Source: Thiocapsa sp. UBA6158 (GTDB lineage: Bacteria; Pseudomonadota; Gammaproteobacteria; Chromatiales; Chromatiaceae). Taken from it: a stretch of 64,000 bases of DNA. The notes beneath the pieces are model-generated. The model had not been told where the DNA came from and ran no database searches. It saw nothing but the letters and a program-made list of their open reading frames with translations. Made by a program: the position numbers and the translations under genes. The DNA lies in assembly GCF_002423035.1 (NCBI RefSeq), contig NZ_DIUM01000070.1, positions 52,615 to 116,614 on the forward strand. The letters are read 5' to 3'. Shown here piece by piece: positions 49,305 to 59,949 of this stretch (position 1 is its first letter; every line of letters starts with the position of its first letter).

Positions 49305-51092
49305 CTAGGCCAGCTCACGATCCGACAGACTCGGTGCAAGCTGCATCTCGTGGTGGCCCTTGCCGGCGGCGATCATCGGGTAGACGTTTTCAGTCGGATC
49401 CACGATGACGTCCATGAACACGAGGCGATTCTTCATCGCGAACGCCTCGGTCATCGCGGCCTCCAGATCGGCCGGCTGGTCGACGCGCATGCCGACATGT
49501 CCGAAGCTCTCGGCGAGCTTCACGAAGTCCGGCAGGGCATCGACATAGGAGTTCGAGTAGCGGCTCTCATAGAAGAACTCCTGCCACTGACGCACCATGC
49601 CCATATAGCCGTTATTGAGCAGGATTATCTTCACGGGCAGCCCGTACTGAAGGCAGGTGGCCAGCTCCTGGATGCACATGAGGATGCTCGCCTCTCCCGA
49701 GATGCAGGCGACCTGCGCATCCGGAAACGCGAGTTGTACCCCCATCGCCGCCGGGAGGCCGAAGCCCATGGTCCCCAAGCCACCCGAATTGATCCAACGC
49801 CGCGGCTTGTCGAACGGATAGAACTGGGCGGCAAACATCTGATGCTGACCCACATCCGAGGTCAGATAGAGATCGCCGCCGGTCACCTTGTAGAGCGTCT
49901 CGACCGCGAACTGCGGCTTGATGGCCGTGCTGTTGCGGTCGTAGCGCATGCAGTCCACCGCACGCCACTCGGCGATCTTGGACCACCAGTCGGCAACCGG
50001 ATGCTCGTCGCGCCGCGGGGCCAGCTCGCGATAGAGCTTGATCATGTCGGAGAGCACGTTGGCCACCTGTCCCACGATCGGGACATGCACCTTCACGTTC
50101 TTGGAGATCGAGGAGGGATCCACGTCGACGTGGATGATCTTCGCATGCGGGCAGAAGTGCTCGATCTTGCCGGTGACCCGATCGTCGAAGCGCGCGCCGA
50201 TGGCGATCAAGACATCGGTCTCGTGCATCGCCATGTTCGCCTCGTAGGTCCCGTGCATCCCGAGCATGCCGATGAACTGCGGATCGGTCATCGGATAGGC
50301 ACCGAGTCCCATCAGGGTGCTGGTGACGGGAAACCCGGTCATGCGGACGAAGTCCGTCAACTGCGCCGATGCCTCGCCGAGCACCACGCCGCCGCCGGTG
50401 TAGAAGACCGGCCGCTTGGCTTGGATGATCAGATCCACGGCCTTGCGGATCTGCCCCGGATGCCCTTTGAGTACCGGGTTGTACGAGCGCATCTTCACAT
50501 CGCGCGGATAGTCGTACGGGATCTTGATGTTCGGATCCGTCACGTCCTTCGGGATATCGACCACCACGGGGCCGGGTCGACCGCTCATCGCGATATAGAA
50601 CGCCTTGCGGATCGTCACCGCGAGGTCGCGCACGTCCTTGACCAGGAAGTTGTGCTTCACGCAAGGCCGGGTGATGCCGACCGTGTCGACCTCTTGGAAG
50701 GCATCGCTGCCGATGACCGGAGTGGGCACCTGGCCGGTCAGGACCACCATCGGGATGGAATCCATGTAGGCGGTCGCGATCCCGGTGACCGCGTTCGTCG
50801 CACCCGGACCGGACGTCACCAGACAGACGCCGCACTTGCCGGTTGCACGCGCATAGCCGTCCGCGGCGTGCGAGGCACCCTGCTCGTGACGTACCAGGAT
50901 GTGCTTGACGGACTCCTGCCGAAACAGGGCGTCGTAGATGTGCAGCACGGCGCCGCCGGGATAGCCGAAGACGAACTCGACGCCCTCGTCGGCGAGCGCC
51001 TGAACGACGATTTCGGCCCCGCTCAGCTCGACACCACTCCGCTCCGGCCGCTCCGGCTCGGCCCCATCGAGTTGCGCTTCAGACAGTGCCAC
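49305..51092 (-). CDS. ilvB: Acetolactate synthase large subunit
   Basis: Product of 595 aa with GTG start; GGAGG lies upstream. Motifs: FGYPGGAVLHIYDALFRQ, HEQGASHAADGYARATGKCG with the catalytic Glu region, FAD domain (VLIAIGARFDDRVTGKIEHF), and TPP/Mg motif GEASILMCIQELATCLQYGL to LLNNGYMGMVRQWQ, a slightly atypical GDG-N motif (GEASI in place of GDASF). It condenses pyruvate with pyruvate or 2-oxobutyrate, the first step of branched-chain synthesis. First gene of ilvBNC. No leader peptide for attenuation was found in the 130-bp upstream gap. Confidence 0.97.
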   Translation of the reverse strand: MALSEAQLDGAEPERPERSGVELSGAEIVVQALADEGVEFVFGYPGGAVLHIYDALFRQESVKHILVRHEQGASHAADGYARATGKCGVCLVTSGPGATNAVTGIATAYMDSIPMVVLTGQVPTPVIGSDAFQEVDTVGITRPCVKHNFLVKDVRDLAVTIRKAFYIAMSGRPGPVVVDIPKDVTDPNIKIPYDYPRDVKMRSYNPVLKGHPGQIRKAVDLIIQAKRPVFYTGGGVVLGEASAQLTDFVRMTGFPVTSTLMGLGAYPMTDPQFIGMLGMHGTYEANMAMHETDVLIAIGARFDDRVTGKIEHFCPHAKIIHVDVDPSSISKNVKVHVPIVGQVANVLSDMIKLYRELAPRRDEHPVADWWSKIAEWRAVDCMRYDRNSTAIKPQFAVETLYKVTGGDLYLTSDVGQHQMFAAQFYPFDKPRRWINSGGLGTMGFGLPAAMGVQLAFPDAQVACISGEASILMCIQELATCLQYGLPVKIILLNNGYMGMVRQWQEFFYESRYSNSYVDALPDFVKLAESFGHVGMRVDQPADLEAAMTEAFAMKNRLVFMDVIVDPTENVYPMIAAGKGHHEMQLAPSLSDRELA

Positions 51093-51222
51093 CTCGGTGA
51101 CCTCCGATCAGTCCCAAAAGGGTTCAAAAGCGATCGAAATTACCGCGATCGGCGCAGCCGGTCAAGCGAGCTGCGGATTCGATCCGCGGGCGTCACCGAG
51201 CCGCCGGACCCACGACGCCGAT

Positions 51223-52278
51223 TCAACGGCAACGCGTCGGGCGTAATCGGCTCATTCTGGCTGCAGGGAGACCGTAGGCGCAGTCATGAACGTCTTGGAG
51301 AAGGCCCAGCTCGTCCCAGGCATCCTTCGGCCAGCCTCCCGGCTCGACCCGATCACCCAGGGTCAGGTCCTGGAACACGAGGTCGAACGCCTCCGGGTCT
51401 CCCCACACGAAGCGCAGACTTCTCAAGGCATCGGGAAAGCGCGACTCCAAGAGCGAAGCGTCGCCATGGTCACCGAGCGTGTGGTCTTCCGTCTGCCGAG
51501 CGAGATGCATCGCGCGCAGCCAATTCGGAGCACCCGCAAAACTGGACTCGGGGTCTTTCCACACCGGCGGAAGCTGCGCGATCAAGAGGTCGACAAATGT
51601 CTTGATCGCCGGTATCGGATGCTCGAATCCCAGCTCGAGACCGAAGAGCTCAGATTGAGCAAATCCATCCAGCTTGACCCGCTCGACCGCGCGCACCCGT
51701 GCCCGCAACAAAAAGCCGGGTAGAGCATCCGCCCCGCGAATGGAGAGACGGATGCTCTGACCAGCCTCGTAAGCCTCGAAGACGGTGATGTTCAAACGTC
51801 CGGCCGCGATCTGCTCGAGCATCTCGCGCATCGCTGCGGCATCCTCGACCACAACCTCGAGCTCGCGCGCCAGCGCACCTGCGTCTCGGTCCTTCGAGTC
51901 GTCCGCCGCATCGAGCATCCTCAGAAGTTTTTCCAACCGGGCTTGGCTTCGTGGCGAGAGGCTCGCGAACCGCACCGCGACCTGGTGATGCCCGGACCCC
52001 AGCCGCTGCGCCCGCACGACCTCCGCGTCGATTGAAACCTTTTCACTTCCTCTCCAGGGAAACATCAAACGGAGCGTCCCGGTCAAGGAGTCGAGCGGCA
52101 CATCGGCGACGAACTGCGCGCCGCCCCAGGAGATGTCCTGGTTCATCGCAGTGATCGGTTCGGAGAGTGTCGGCAAGAAGACCTGGATCGGGATGCGCAC
52201 GCAAATGCGGCGCTGGGTCCGCCGGTTCGCAACCGAGGCCGGACTGTTTGGACTGGAATCCTCTGATCGCTTTGTCAT
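51223..52278 (-). CDS. PilZ domain protein
   Basis: Product of 351 aa. The N-terminal PilZ motif is visible: NRRTQRRICVRIPIQVFLPT (Arg-rich switch) and MNQDISWGGAQFVADVPLDS (D/N-x-S-x2-G). The domain probably binds cyclic-di-GMP, which would link it to the GGDEF protein at 13.8 kb. The remaining 250 residues form a second half (TVFEAYEAGQSIRLSIRGAD, VKLDGFAQSELFGLELGFEH) that I do not recognise. Divergent from proS with 83 bp between. Confidence 0.8.
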   Translation of the reverse strand: MTKRSEDSSPNSPASVANRRTQRRICVRIPIQVFLPTLSEPITAMNQDISWGGAQFVADVPLDSLTGTLRLMFPWRGSEKVSIDAEVVRAQRLGSGHHQVAVRFASLSPRSQARLEKLLRMLDAADDSKDRDAGALARELEVVVEDAAAMREMLEQIAAGRLNITVFEAYEAGQSIRLSIRGADALPGFLLRARVRAVERVKLDGFAQSELFGLELGFEHPIPAIKTFVDLLIAQLPPVWKDPESSFAGAPNWLRAMHLARQTEDHTLGDHGDASLLESRFPDALRSLRFVWGDPEAFDLVFQDLTLGDRVEPGGWPKDAWDELGLLQDVHDCAYGLPAARMSRLRPTRCR

Positions 52279-52361
52279 TTTACACTCGAATCACAGCGCG
52301 GTTGTTTCGATACTGGTTGAACAATACACTTCGCGACTTTACGCTGCCGATAGTCCTGCCG

Positions 52362-54083
<1,722 letters not shown>

Positions 54084-54258
54084 TTCAGGCCGCCAGCCGC
54101 CAGCGATCCTCGCGCGCTCGCGCGGGCCACGCAACACCGAACGCCTCGCGTGCAATCCATACCGCCCCGCCGCCTCGAACGAAGCCGGAGGCAGGTGGCT
54201 GGAGGCTGGAGGCTCTCGAATCCCTGGAACCGCAAGACACACAGGACCTCACCCGAAA

Positions 54259-54774
54259 ATGACTAAAGAAGCCTCCTTCGACCGCGATGCGCTCCTCGCC
54301 TGCGGACACGGCGAGATGTTCGGTCCCGGCAATGCCCAACTGCCCGTGCCGAATATGCTGATGATGGATCGCGTGCTGCGCATCGCCGATTTCGGCGGCG
54401 CCTACGGCAAGGGAGAGATCCTGGCCGAGCTGGATATCAAACCCGAACTCTGGTTCTTTCAGTGCCATTTTCCCGGCGACCCGGTCATGCCAGGCTGTCT
54501 CGGACTCGATGCACTCTGGCAGCTCGTCGGCTTCTATCTCGCCTGGATCGGCAATCCGGGGCACGGCCGTGCGCTCGGCGTGGGCGAGGTCAAGTTCACC
54601 GGTCAGGTGCTCCCGACCGCAAGCAAGGTCACCTATCACATCGACATGAAACGGGTCATCTCGCGCAAGCTGGTGCTCGGCATCGGCGACGGCGTGGTGC
54701 AGGTGGACGGGCGCACCATCTACACGGCCAAGGATCTGCGGGTGGGGCTCTTTACCTCGACCGAGGGCTTCTAA
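54259..54774 (+). CDS. fabA: 3-hydroxydecanoyl-ACP dehydratase/isomerase
   Basis: Product of 171 aa. The catalytic His lies in FFQCHFPGDPVMPGCLGLDA, and the Asp in the same block (LGLDALWQ). GVGEVKFTGQVLPTASKV completes the hot-dog fold. FabA makes the cis-3-decenoyl branch for unsaturated fatty acids in the FASII pathway. No fabB is adjacent in the window. 175 bp lie after proS. Confidence 0.97.
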   Translation: MTKEASFDRDALLACGHGEMFGPGNAQLPVPNMLMMDRVLRIADFGGAYGKGEILAELDIKPELWFFQCHFPGDPVMPGCLGLDALWQLVGFYLAWIGNPGHGRALGVGEVKFTGQVLPTASKVTYHIDMKRVISRKLVLGIGDGVVQVDGRTIYTAKDLRVGLFTSTEGF

Positions 54775-55035
54775 GGCTAAACCGCGTCTCGAGCGATATT
54801 CGCTCTCTCGCAGCGAGAGTAAAGGCTCAGCGGAGCCAATCCGCTCAGTGGTGGGCGCGGTTTAGGATTTGAAAAGCATTTTCGGGGTCTTGGGTGCCCG
54901 CGATTTGCCTAGGGCATTTCGCGTCCGCGACCGCTTCGTAGAAGCGGCTCCGTCGCAGACGCGCCTCGTCGCCGGGATCCGCGAATACCCGCATCAGGCA
55001 GTAAGCACCGACCACCCACCCGGAGCGGGTGCGCC
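54775..55035. repeat. Hairpin-rich spacer with REP-like ends
   Basis: Between fabA and the next fragment, TAAACCGCG at 54779-54787 and its complement CGCGGTTTA at 54857-54865 face each other around inner hairpins (CGCTCTCTCGCAGCGAGAG). The motif CTAAACCGCG occurs also near 21453, where no partner is present. It looks like a dispersed extragenic palindromic unit and may terminate fabA transcription. Confidence 0.5.
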
Positions 55036-55218
55036 ATGAGATTTCCTTATGGATTGAGCGACTTCGGCAACGAGCTGCTGCTGAAGACCGCCTTCCTCGT
55101 GTTCCTGTTCAACAACCGGCTGTCCATGATGGTTTCGGAGCTGGAGACCGAGCGCGCATCTGTGGATCTCGCCCTGTGCCTGGTTTGGCGGGCGGTCGAT
55201 GTCCCGGTGCGCCGATAG
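55036..55218 (+). pseudogene. Remnant of AAA-ATPase-like protein
   Basis: A 60-aa frame starts MRFPYGLSDFGNELL, the N-terminal phrase of DUF1703-type predicted AAA-ATPases (usually about 500 aa), but continues with an unrelated LKTAFLVFLFNNRLSMMVSE. Probably the start of a lost gene joined to other sequence by deletion. Confidence 0.4.
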
Positions 55219-55225
55219 CCCCGGG

Positions 55226-58200
55226 TCAAAGATCCAGCCGCATCTCCTCGGTCTCGGGCGTGCGCCTCGCCTTTGGCCGCTTCGGCTCGGCCGCGGGCAG
55301 ATCCTGCCAGATCAAAGGCTTGGAAAGCCCCTCCCAGCCCCAGCGCAGCCAGTCCAGCAGACGCATCGCAAGCCAGAGTGCCCAGGCGAGCATGAGTGCG
55401 CGGTAGACCCACATGGGCACCGAGAGCACCCACACCTCCGGCAGCATCGGTCCACTGCGGTCTTGATACCAGTTGAGCGTGGTCGCGGTCGAGCCGTTCC
55501 CCATGATCTGCATCTCGGGCGTGCCGAGCAGACCCTGTTGGACGGCACCGAGCAGGCCGGCAAGGGCGACGAGCGTCAGGACCACGAGCCCGATCTGAAT
55601 GAGGTTGAAACGCCAGGCCGGACGGGCAAGCGGATCCAGGCGATGCCGAAGGCCGAGCGCGAAGAGCCATCCGATGACCAACAACACCACCAAGACCTGA
55701 GCCAGGATGAGGCCGATGCCGAGCAGGAGCCAATCGTGCACGCGCAAGGGCGTGAGGCGGCTGCGACCCAGACCTGCGGCCAGGCCGATCAGCACCAGCA
55801 GGATGCCCCAGAAGAGCACGGCCGGCCCGATCCGCGGACCCCAGGTCCAGAGCACCCAGCGATCCTCCGGCAGGCTCAGCGAGAGATTCAGGTTGACCGC
55901 CGGGCTGCGCAGATCCGGCAGGCTTGGCCGGTAGCCGAACGTCAGCGGTCGCGCCTCGCGCCAGGTCAACTCGACACGCGTCGAGCCGGGTGTCAGCGGC
56001 AGCTCGACCTCCGGCGCCGTGTCGGGCAGCGGAAGGCTGCGGCCGTCCAGGCTGAAGGCGATCGGCTCGGCGGCGTCCGGCAGCCGAATGACATGGCTGC
56101 CGCCTTGGCTGCTGCGGATCGTCAGGGTCAGGGTCGAAAGGGTCCCGCGCTGCCCCGGCTCGACCCGCGTGTCGACGCGATCGATGGTCAAGGTCGGCCC
56201 CGGGACGCCCGGGGGTCGACTGAGGGTCAGGACAAGTGTCTCGCCCGGCAGAGGGCGCCAGTTGGGCAGCCGGCGATCGTCCGGACCCAGCCGATGGATC
56301 GGAGCAACGCCCGCGTACTCCAGATGCCAGAGCGGGCCCACGTCGAGACGCCAATCCTCGCTGAGTCGCGGATCCATCGGGGCGATCAGGCTCAACTCGC
56401 GGGTCGGCTCCAGGCGCGACGACCAGGTCACCTCCGATCGCCCCGCGGGTAGGTCCGCGAGAACCGCTGCACCCTCGACTTGGACCCCGGGCGTTTGCAC
56501 CGACTCGCCCGGCAGCAAAGGCACCGGGATCAAGACCGGAAACGCGCTCGGCGAGAGACGCACCACACGGGTCTCCACGCGCCAGTCGATCCCCATCCGC
56601 AGGGTCCGCTCGACGCGCAGCAGCGGGGGCAGCGCGCCTTGGGCGAGCGACGCCTCATGCGGGGCGCCGGTGTCGGAGAGACGCACCAAGCGAATCTGAG
56701 CACCGGCACGCCCGCCCGCGTCCAGCCCTTCGAGGTTCCAGCCCTCGACGCTCGCACGGATCAGACGCGGCGGCAGCGGAAGCGGGATCTCGACCTGATC
56801 GCGGCTCGCCAGCGGGCCGACGAGCATGACCTCATGTCGGCCGGCAGGGAGCATGAGCAGGAGCCGACCGGCCGCGTCTTGGCGCAGTCCGTCCGAGGGC
56901 TCGCCGTCCACGCGGATCTCGGTCGGCAGCCAGCCCCCTGCCCCGCCCGGAACGGGTGCCGCGACTGCAACTGCAGCATCCAGGATCAGATCCAGGACCA
57001 GCCGATCCGGATCCGCCGCGAGGACCATGAGCGACAGATCGACACAGTGCGGCAAACAGTCCGGCGGGGCGAGCAGACGGGTGCGCAGCTCCCCAAGCAG
57101 CTCGGCGCTCGGCAGATCCTCGGCCGAGGCAGGCTCGGTGGCGAGCGTCGTCCCCAGCCCCAGGGCGACCAGGAGGGCGAGGCTTGCGCCGTGGGTCACG
57201 CGGGCGCCGACGAGTCCGGCTAGACGTGCACCGAGCAGCACCAGGAGAACGGCACCGAGGATCGAGAGCACCAGGTTTAAGGTCGGGGTCAGCAACCAAA
57301 GTCGTGCCGATTCCTGCTCGCCGACGGGTCCGCTCCAACGCAGCTCCACGCTGTTCCAGCGCCAGTCCGGGATGCCGGGTCCGGTTTGGAGGCGCGCATC
57401 GGGATCCATGAGATCGATGGGCTCGGGAATCGGGGTGGCGGGTTCGGACAAGGCACCGGAAAGCCGCTCGCGTTTCGACGTCGCCTCCATGTCCATCGCG
57501 CTGCGCAGCGCGAACGCAGGCGCGGGCACTGCGCTCATCCCGGTGCCCGATTCCGCGTCGCCCAAGGCCATCCAGGGACGCTCCAGGTGCGGAAAGAGCC
57601 CGTCGCGGACCTCGGTCACCAAGAACGGCAGCCCGATCACCAGCAGCCCCAGCAACGCCAGTCTGAAATAGAGTGTCGCCAGGGTCCGCAAGCGCCGCAG
57701 ACCGGTGCGGACCGGAGCCTCCGGGATCAACCGCAGCAGGGCCGCGGCGGCGAGCAGGTGCAGCCAGATCAGCCGCGGCGCGCCGGGCGCCTGCCAGGTC
57801 AGACCCAACGTGAGCAGGGCAAGCAGCGCCCAACCCCAGCCCCAAATTCGACCGATACCGAGCGTCGTGATCAGCACCAGAAAAAGATCCAACAGACTCC
57901 AGCGGCCGACCCAGGTGCTCGGCAGGTTGTCGACGCCTTGGACTGTCAAGAGATCCCAACCCGGCGGCAGATAGAGACGCGCGTCGACCTTCTCGAATTC
58001 GGTCGCCCAGCCGGAGGCCGGAACACGCCCGGGTGCGGACTCAAGCCGAGCATCGGCGATCACGTCCAGGCTGCCCCGTCTGACCTCCACCCCGGGCGAT
58101 GCGGCATCGTTCAGACGTGTGATGAGCACCGGTCGACCGTCGACGCTCACCGCACCCAGCGCGAGTGCCGGGCCGGCGTCCAGGCGCCACCCGCGCGACA

Positions 58201-59371
58201 ATTGACCGCCGATGCGATCCTGCACGCTGTAGCCCTTGCCGTCGAAGTCGAGCCAAAGCTCGCGATCCAGGCGCAGACGCTCCGGCCCGGGATCCGGATC
58301 CCCGCGCACCTGCTCGGTCAGACGCAGAACGCCACCCGGCTCGGCCCGATAGACCGGCAGACGCGACCACTCATCGGGGATCCCGGTCTGACGCGGATCC
58401 ACGGCATCGAGTCCGGACGGCTCGACCCGCCGCAGCGCGGGTTCAGCCGCGAAGGCCCAGATCTCACGCTCCGGCCAGGGTGCGCCGGCGTCGGGGCGCG
58501 ACAGCTCGGAGACATCGCCTTGGTGATGCTCCACGACATCCAGAGCCCAACGCCCGGGACGCACCTGCACCCGCAGCATCCCGTCCTCTTCGAGTCGCGC
58601 CGGCAAGGGGCTGTCGATCCGCATGGGGATCCCGCCGGGCAAGAGCACGGGGCCCAGCCGCACCTCGCGCGCGCCGCCGGACACCTCCAGTCGAAGCCGG
58701 GTCAGGACCTCGAGGGGCAGACTGTCTTGGATGCGTCGGTAGACCTCCAGGCTCAGGGGATCGCCCGAGCGCTCGGTCTGGGATCCGGTCGGGTCACCGA
58801 GCCAGAGCCGGTTGGTCCGGTCCAATCGAGGCGTCGGCACCGCACGGCCATCGCGTATCAACGCGACCAAACCGATGATGGGCGGGATCAGGAGCACGTC
58901 GGGCGAACGGTCCCAGACGAAGCGCCCGGTCACCCGGTGGACCCCGGCGGCGAGCGTCACGGTCGGCCGGCCGTCGCGCTGAACCACCGGCAGCGCCGCC
59001 CCGTCCGCCTCGACCCCGAGCGGCCAGGCATCCGCGTCGCCCGGTAGCGGGACCGAGGACTCGGCAAGGATCTGCCAGACCTGAGAGAATGTGCCGCCCT
59101 CCCCGCTCAGCGCCAGATCCAGACGTCCGGGCCAGGCGCAGAGGCGTGCGCCGTCGGCGGGGTCGATCGGGCAGGCGCGTTGATCCTGGCCCTCCGGACC
59201 GCCTTCCAGGACCCAGTGGATCCAAGGTCGCAAGGCCGTGGGGACGGTCGGTACGGAAGGTGTTTCGGAGCCGAGCAGCCCGGAAGCGACCGGAACGGCA
59301 TCGATCTGCGCCCGCAAAGGCGCCGACAGGATCAGGAGAAGCAGCAGCAGTCGTCGCGGAATGTTCGGCAT
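55226..59371 (-). CDS. Very large membrane-anchored protein of unknown function
   Basis: Product of 1,381 aa from ATG 59371, with a signal peptide (RRLLLLLLILSAPLRAQ). A long beta-rich exported region (about 25-490; EVRLGPVLLPGGIPMRIDSP) precedes a group of membrane helices at about 490-620 and further single helices near 720 and 770. A second exported region spans 790-1150, including repeated sandwich-like blocks (IPLPLPPRLIRASVEGWNLE), and a final cluster of helices ends the protein at 1180-1360. I recognise no family or catalytic motif. It stands alone: the next genes are a fragment downstream and a 578-bp gap upstream. Confidence 0.75.
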   Translation of the reverse strand: MPNIPRRLLLLLLILSAPLRAQIDAVPVASGLLGSETPSVPTVPTALRPWIHWVLEGGPEGQDQRACPIDPADGARLCAWPGRLDLALSGEGGTFSQVWQILAESSVPLPGDADAWPLGVEADGAALPVVQRDGRPTVTLAAGVHRVTGRFVWDRSPDVLLIPPIIGLVALIRDGRAVPTPRLDRTNRLWLGDPTGSQTERSGDPLSLEVYRRIQDSLPLEVLTRLRLEVSGGAREVRLGPVLLPGGIPMRIDSPLPARLEEDGMLRVQVRPGRWALDVVEHHQGDVSELSRPDAGAPWPEREIWAFAAEPALRRVEPSGLDAVDPRQTGIPDEWSRLPVYRAEPGGVLRLTEQVRGDPDPGPERLRLDRELWLDFDGKGYSVQDRIGGQLSRGWRLDAGPALALGAVSVDGRPVLITRLNDAASPGVEVRRGSLDVIADARLESAPGRVPASGWATEFEKVDARLYLPPGWDLLTVQGVDNLPSTWVGRWSLLDLFLVLITTLGIGRIWGWGWALLALLTLGLTWQAPGAPRLIWLHLLAAAALLRLIPEAPVRTGLRRLRTLATLYFRLALLGLLVIGLPFLVTEVRDGLFPHLERPWMALGDAESGTGMSAVPAPAFALRSAMDMEATSKRERLSGALSEPATPIPEPIDLMDPDARLQTGPGIPDWRWNSVELRWSGPVGEQESARLWLLTPTLNLVLSILGAVLLVLLGARLAGLVGARVTHGASLALLVALGLGTTLATEPASAEDLPSAELLGELRTRLLAPPDCLPHCVDLSLMVLAADPDRLVLDLILDAAVAVAAPVPGGAGGWLPTEIRVDGEPSDGLRQDAAGRLLLMLPAGRHEVMLVGPLASRDQVEIPLPLPPRLIRASVEGWNLEGLDAGGRAGAQIRLVRLSDTGAPHEASLAQGALPPLLRVERTLRMGIDWRVETRVVRLSPSAFPVLIPVPLLPGESVQTPGVQVEGAAVLADLPAGRSEVTWSSRLEPTRELSLIAPMDPRLSEDWRLDVGPLWHLEYAGVAPIHRLGPDDRRLPNWRPLPGETLVLTLSRPPGVPGPTLTIDRVDTRVEPGQRGTLSTLTLTIRSSQGGSHVIRLPDAAEPIAFSLDGRSLPLPDTAPEVELPLTPGSTRVELTWREARPLTFGYRPSLPDLRSPAVNLNLSLSLPEDRWVLWTWGPRIGPAVLFWGILLVLIGLAAGLGRSRLTPLRVHDWLLLGIGLILAQVLVVLLVIGWLFALGLRHRLDPLARPAWRFNLIQIGLVVLTLVALAGLLGAVQQGLLGTPEMQIMGNGSTATTLNWYQDRSGPMLPEVWVLSVPMWVYRALMLAWALWLAMRLLDWLRWGWEGLSKPLIWQDLPAAEPKRPKARRTPETEEMRLDL

Positions 59372-59949
59372 ATTGTTACAAGAAAGTAAGGGTCTTTCTG
59401 TAGATTGCGCCGTGCCGTTCGGAAAGTACCCGACACCTCTGTCCTCTCCCGAGCGGTCCGCCGGCCCCGTCCATCCAGGGCCAACTATGACCGGAAGTAG
59501 AGAGAAGGCAAGTGAAACCCTCATCGTCGTCACCGGCGATCACGATCGGGCTCATGTCGAATGTCTTCGGCATGGATCAGGCAGATCTGAACGGCGATCA
59601 GCCGGGGCTCGATCGGCTCTATCGAGTAGGGTTTCGCGAGGTCTCTGCACTGATCCGGTAATCTGTCATCACGGCAGGAGCCGGGGCTTCGGAGCATTTC
59701 CGGGGGGATGGGGCGCGCCGGTGCACATGGGGTAAGTCGGAATAAGCGCCCGGACGGAGGGAGCCACCGCACTCGATCCGCCCGGCAAGGCTGAGCAAAC
59801 CGCCGATCCTTCGTTTTCAGCCCGATTAGGCGCCGCAGCGGCGGCACCCGCGCTGCGGCACAATCACACAATTGAAACAAAACTCCCCTATGTTCTCGGG
59901 ATTCGGCCGTCGCCGTGCGGCCAATATCAAACTCGCAGGTACTCGACCC
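59372..59949. other. Gap between giant protein and pyruvate kinase; one candidate ORF
   Basis: A plus-strand frame at 59512-59661 (GTG start, AAGGCAA upstream) would encode 49 aa with ITIGLMSNVFGMDQADLNGD and LDRLYRVGFREVSALIR, which reads as a plausible small protein or lost end. Nothing else is seen. Promoters of both flanking genes should be here. Confidence 0.35.

Noticed and set aside
49350..51605. Long plus-strand open frame opposite ilvB
   Set aside because: Antisense to ilvB with its full set of motifs; no ribosome site or homology.
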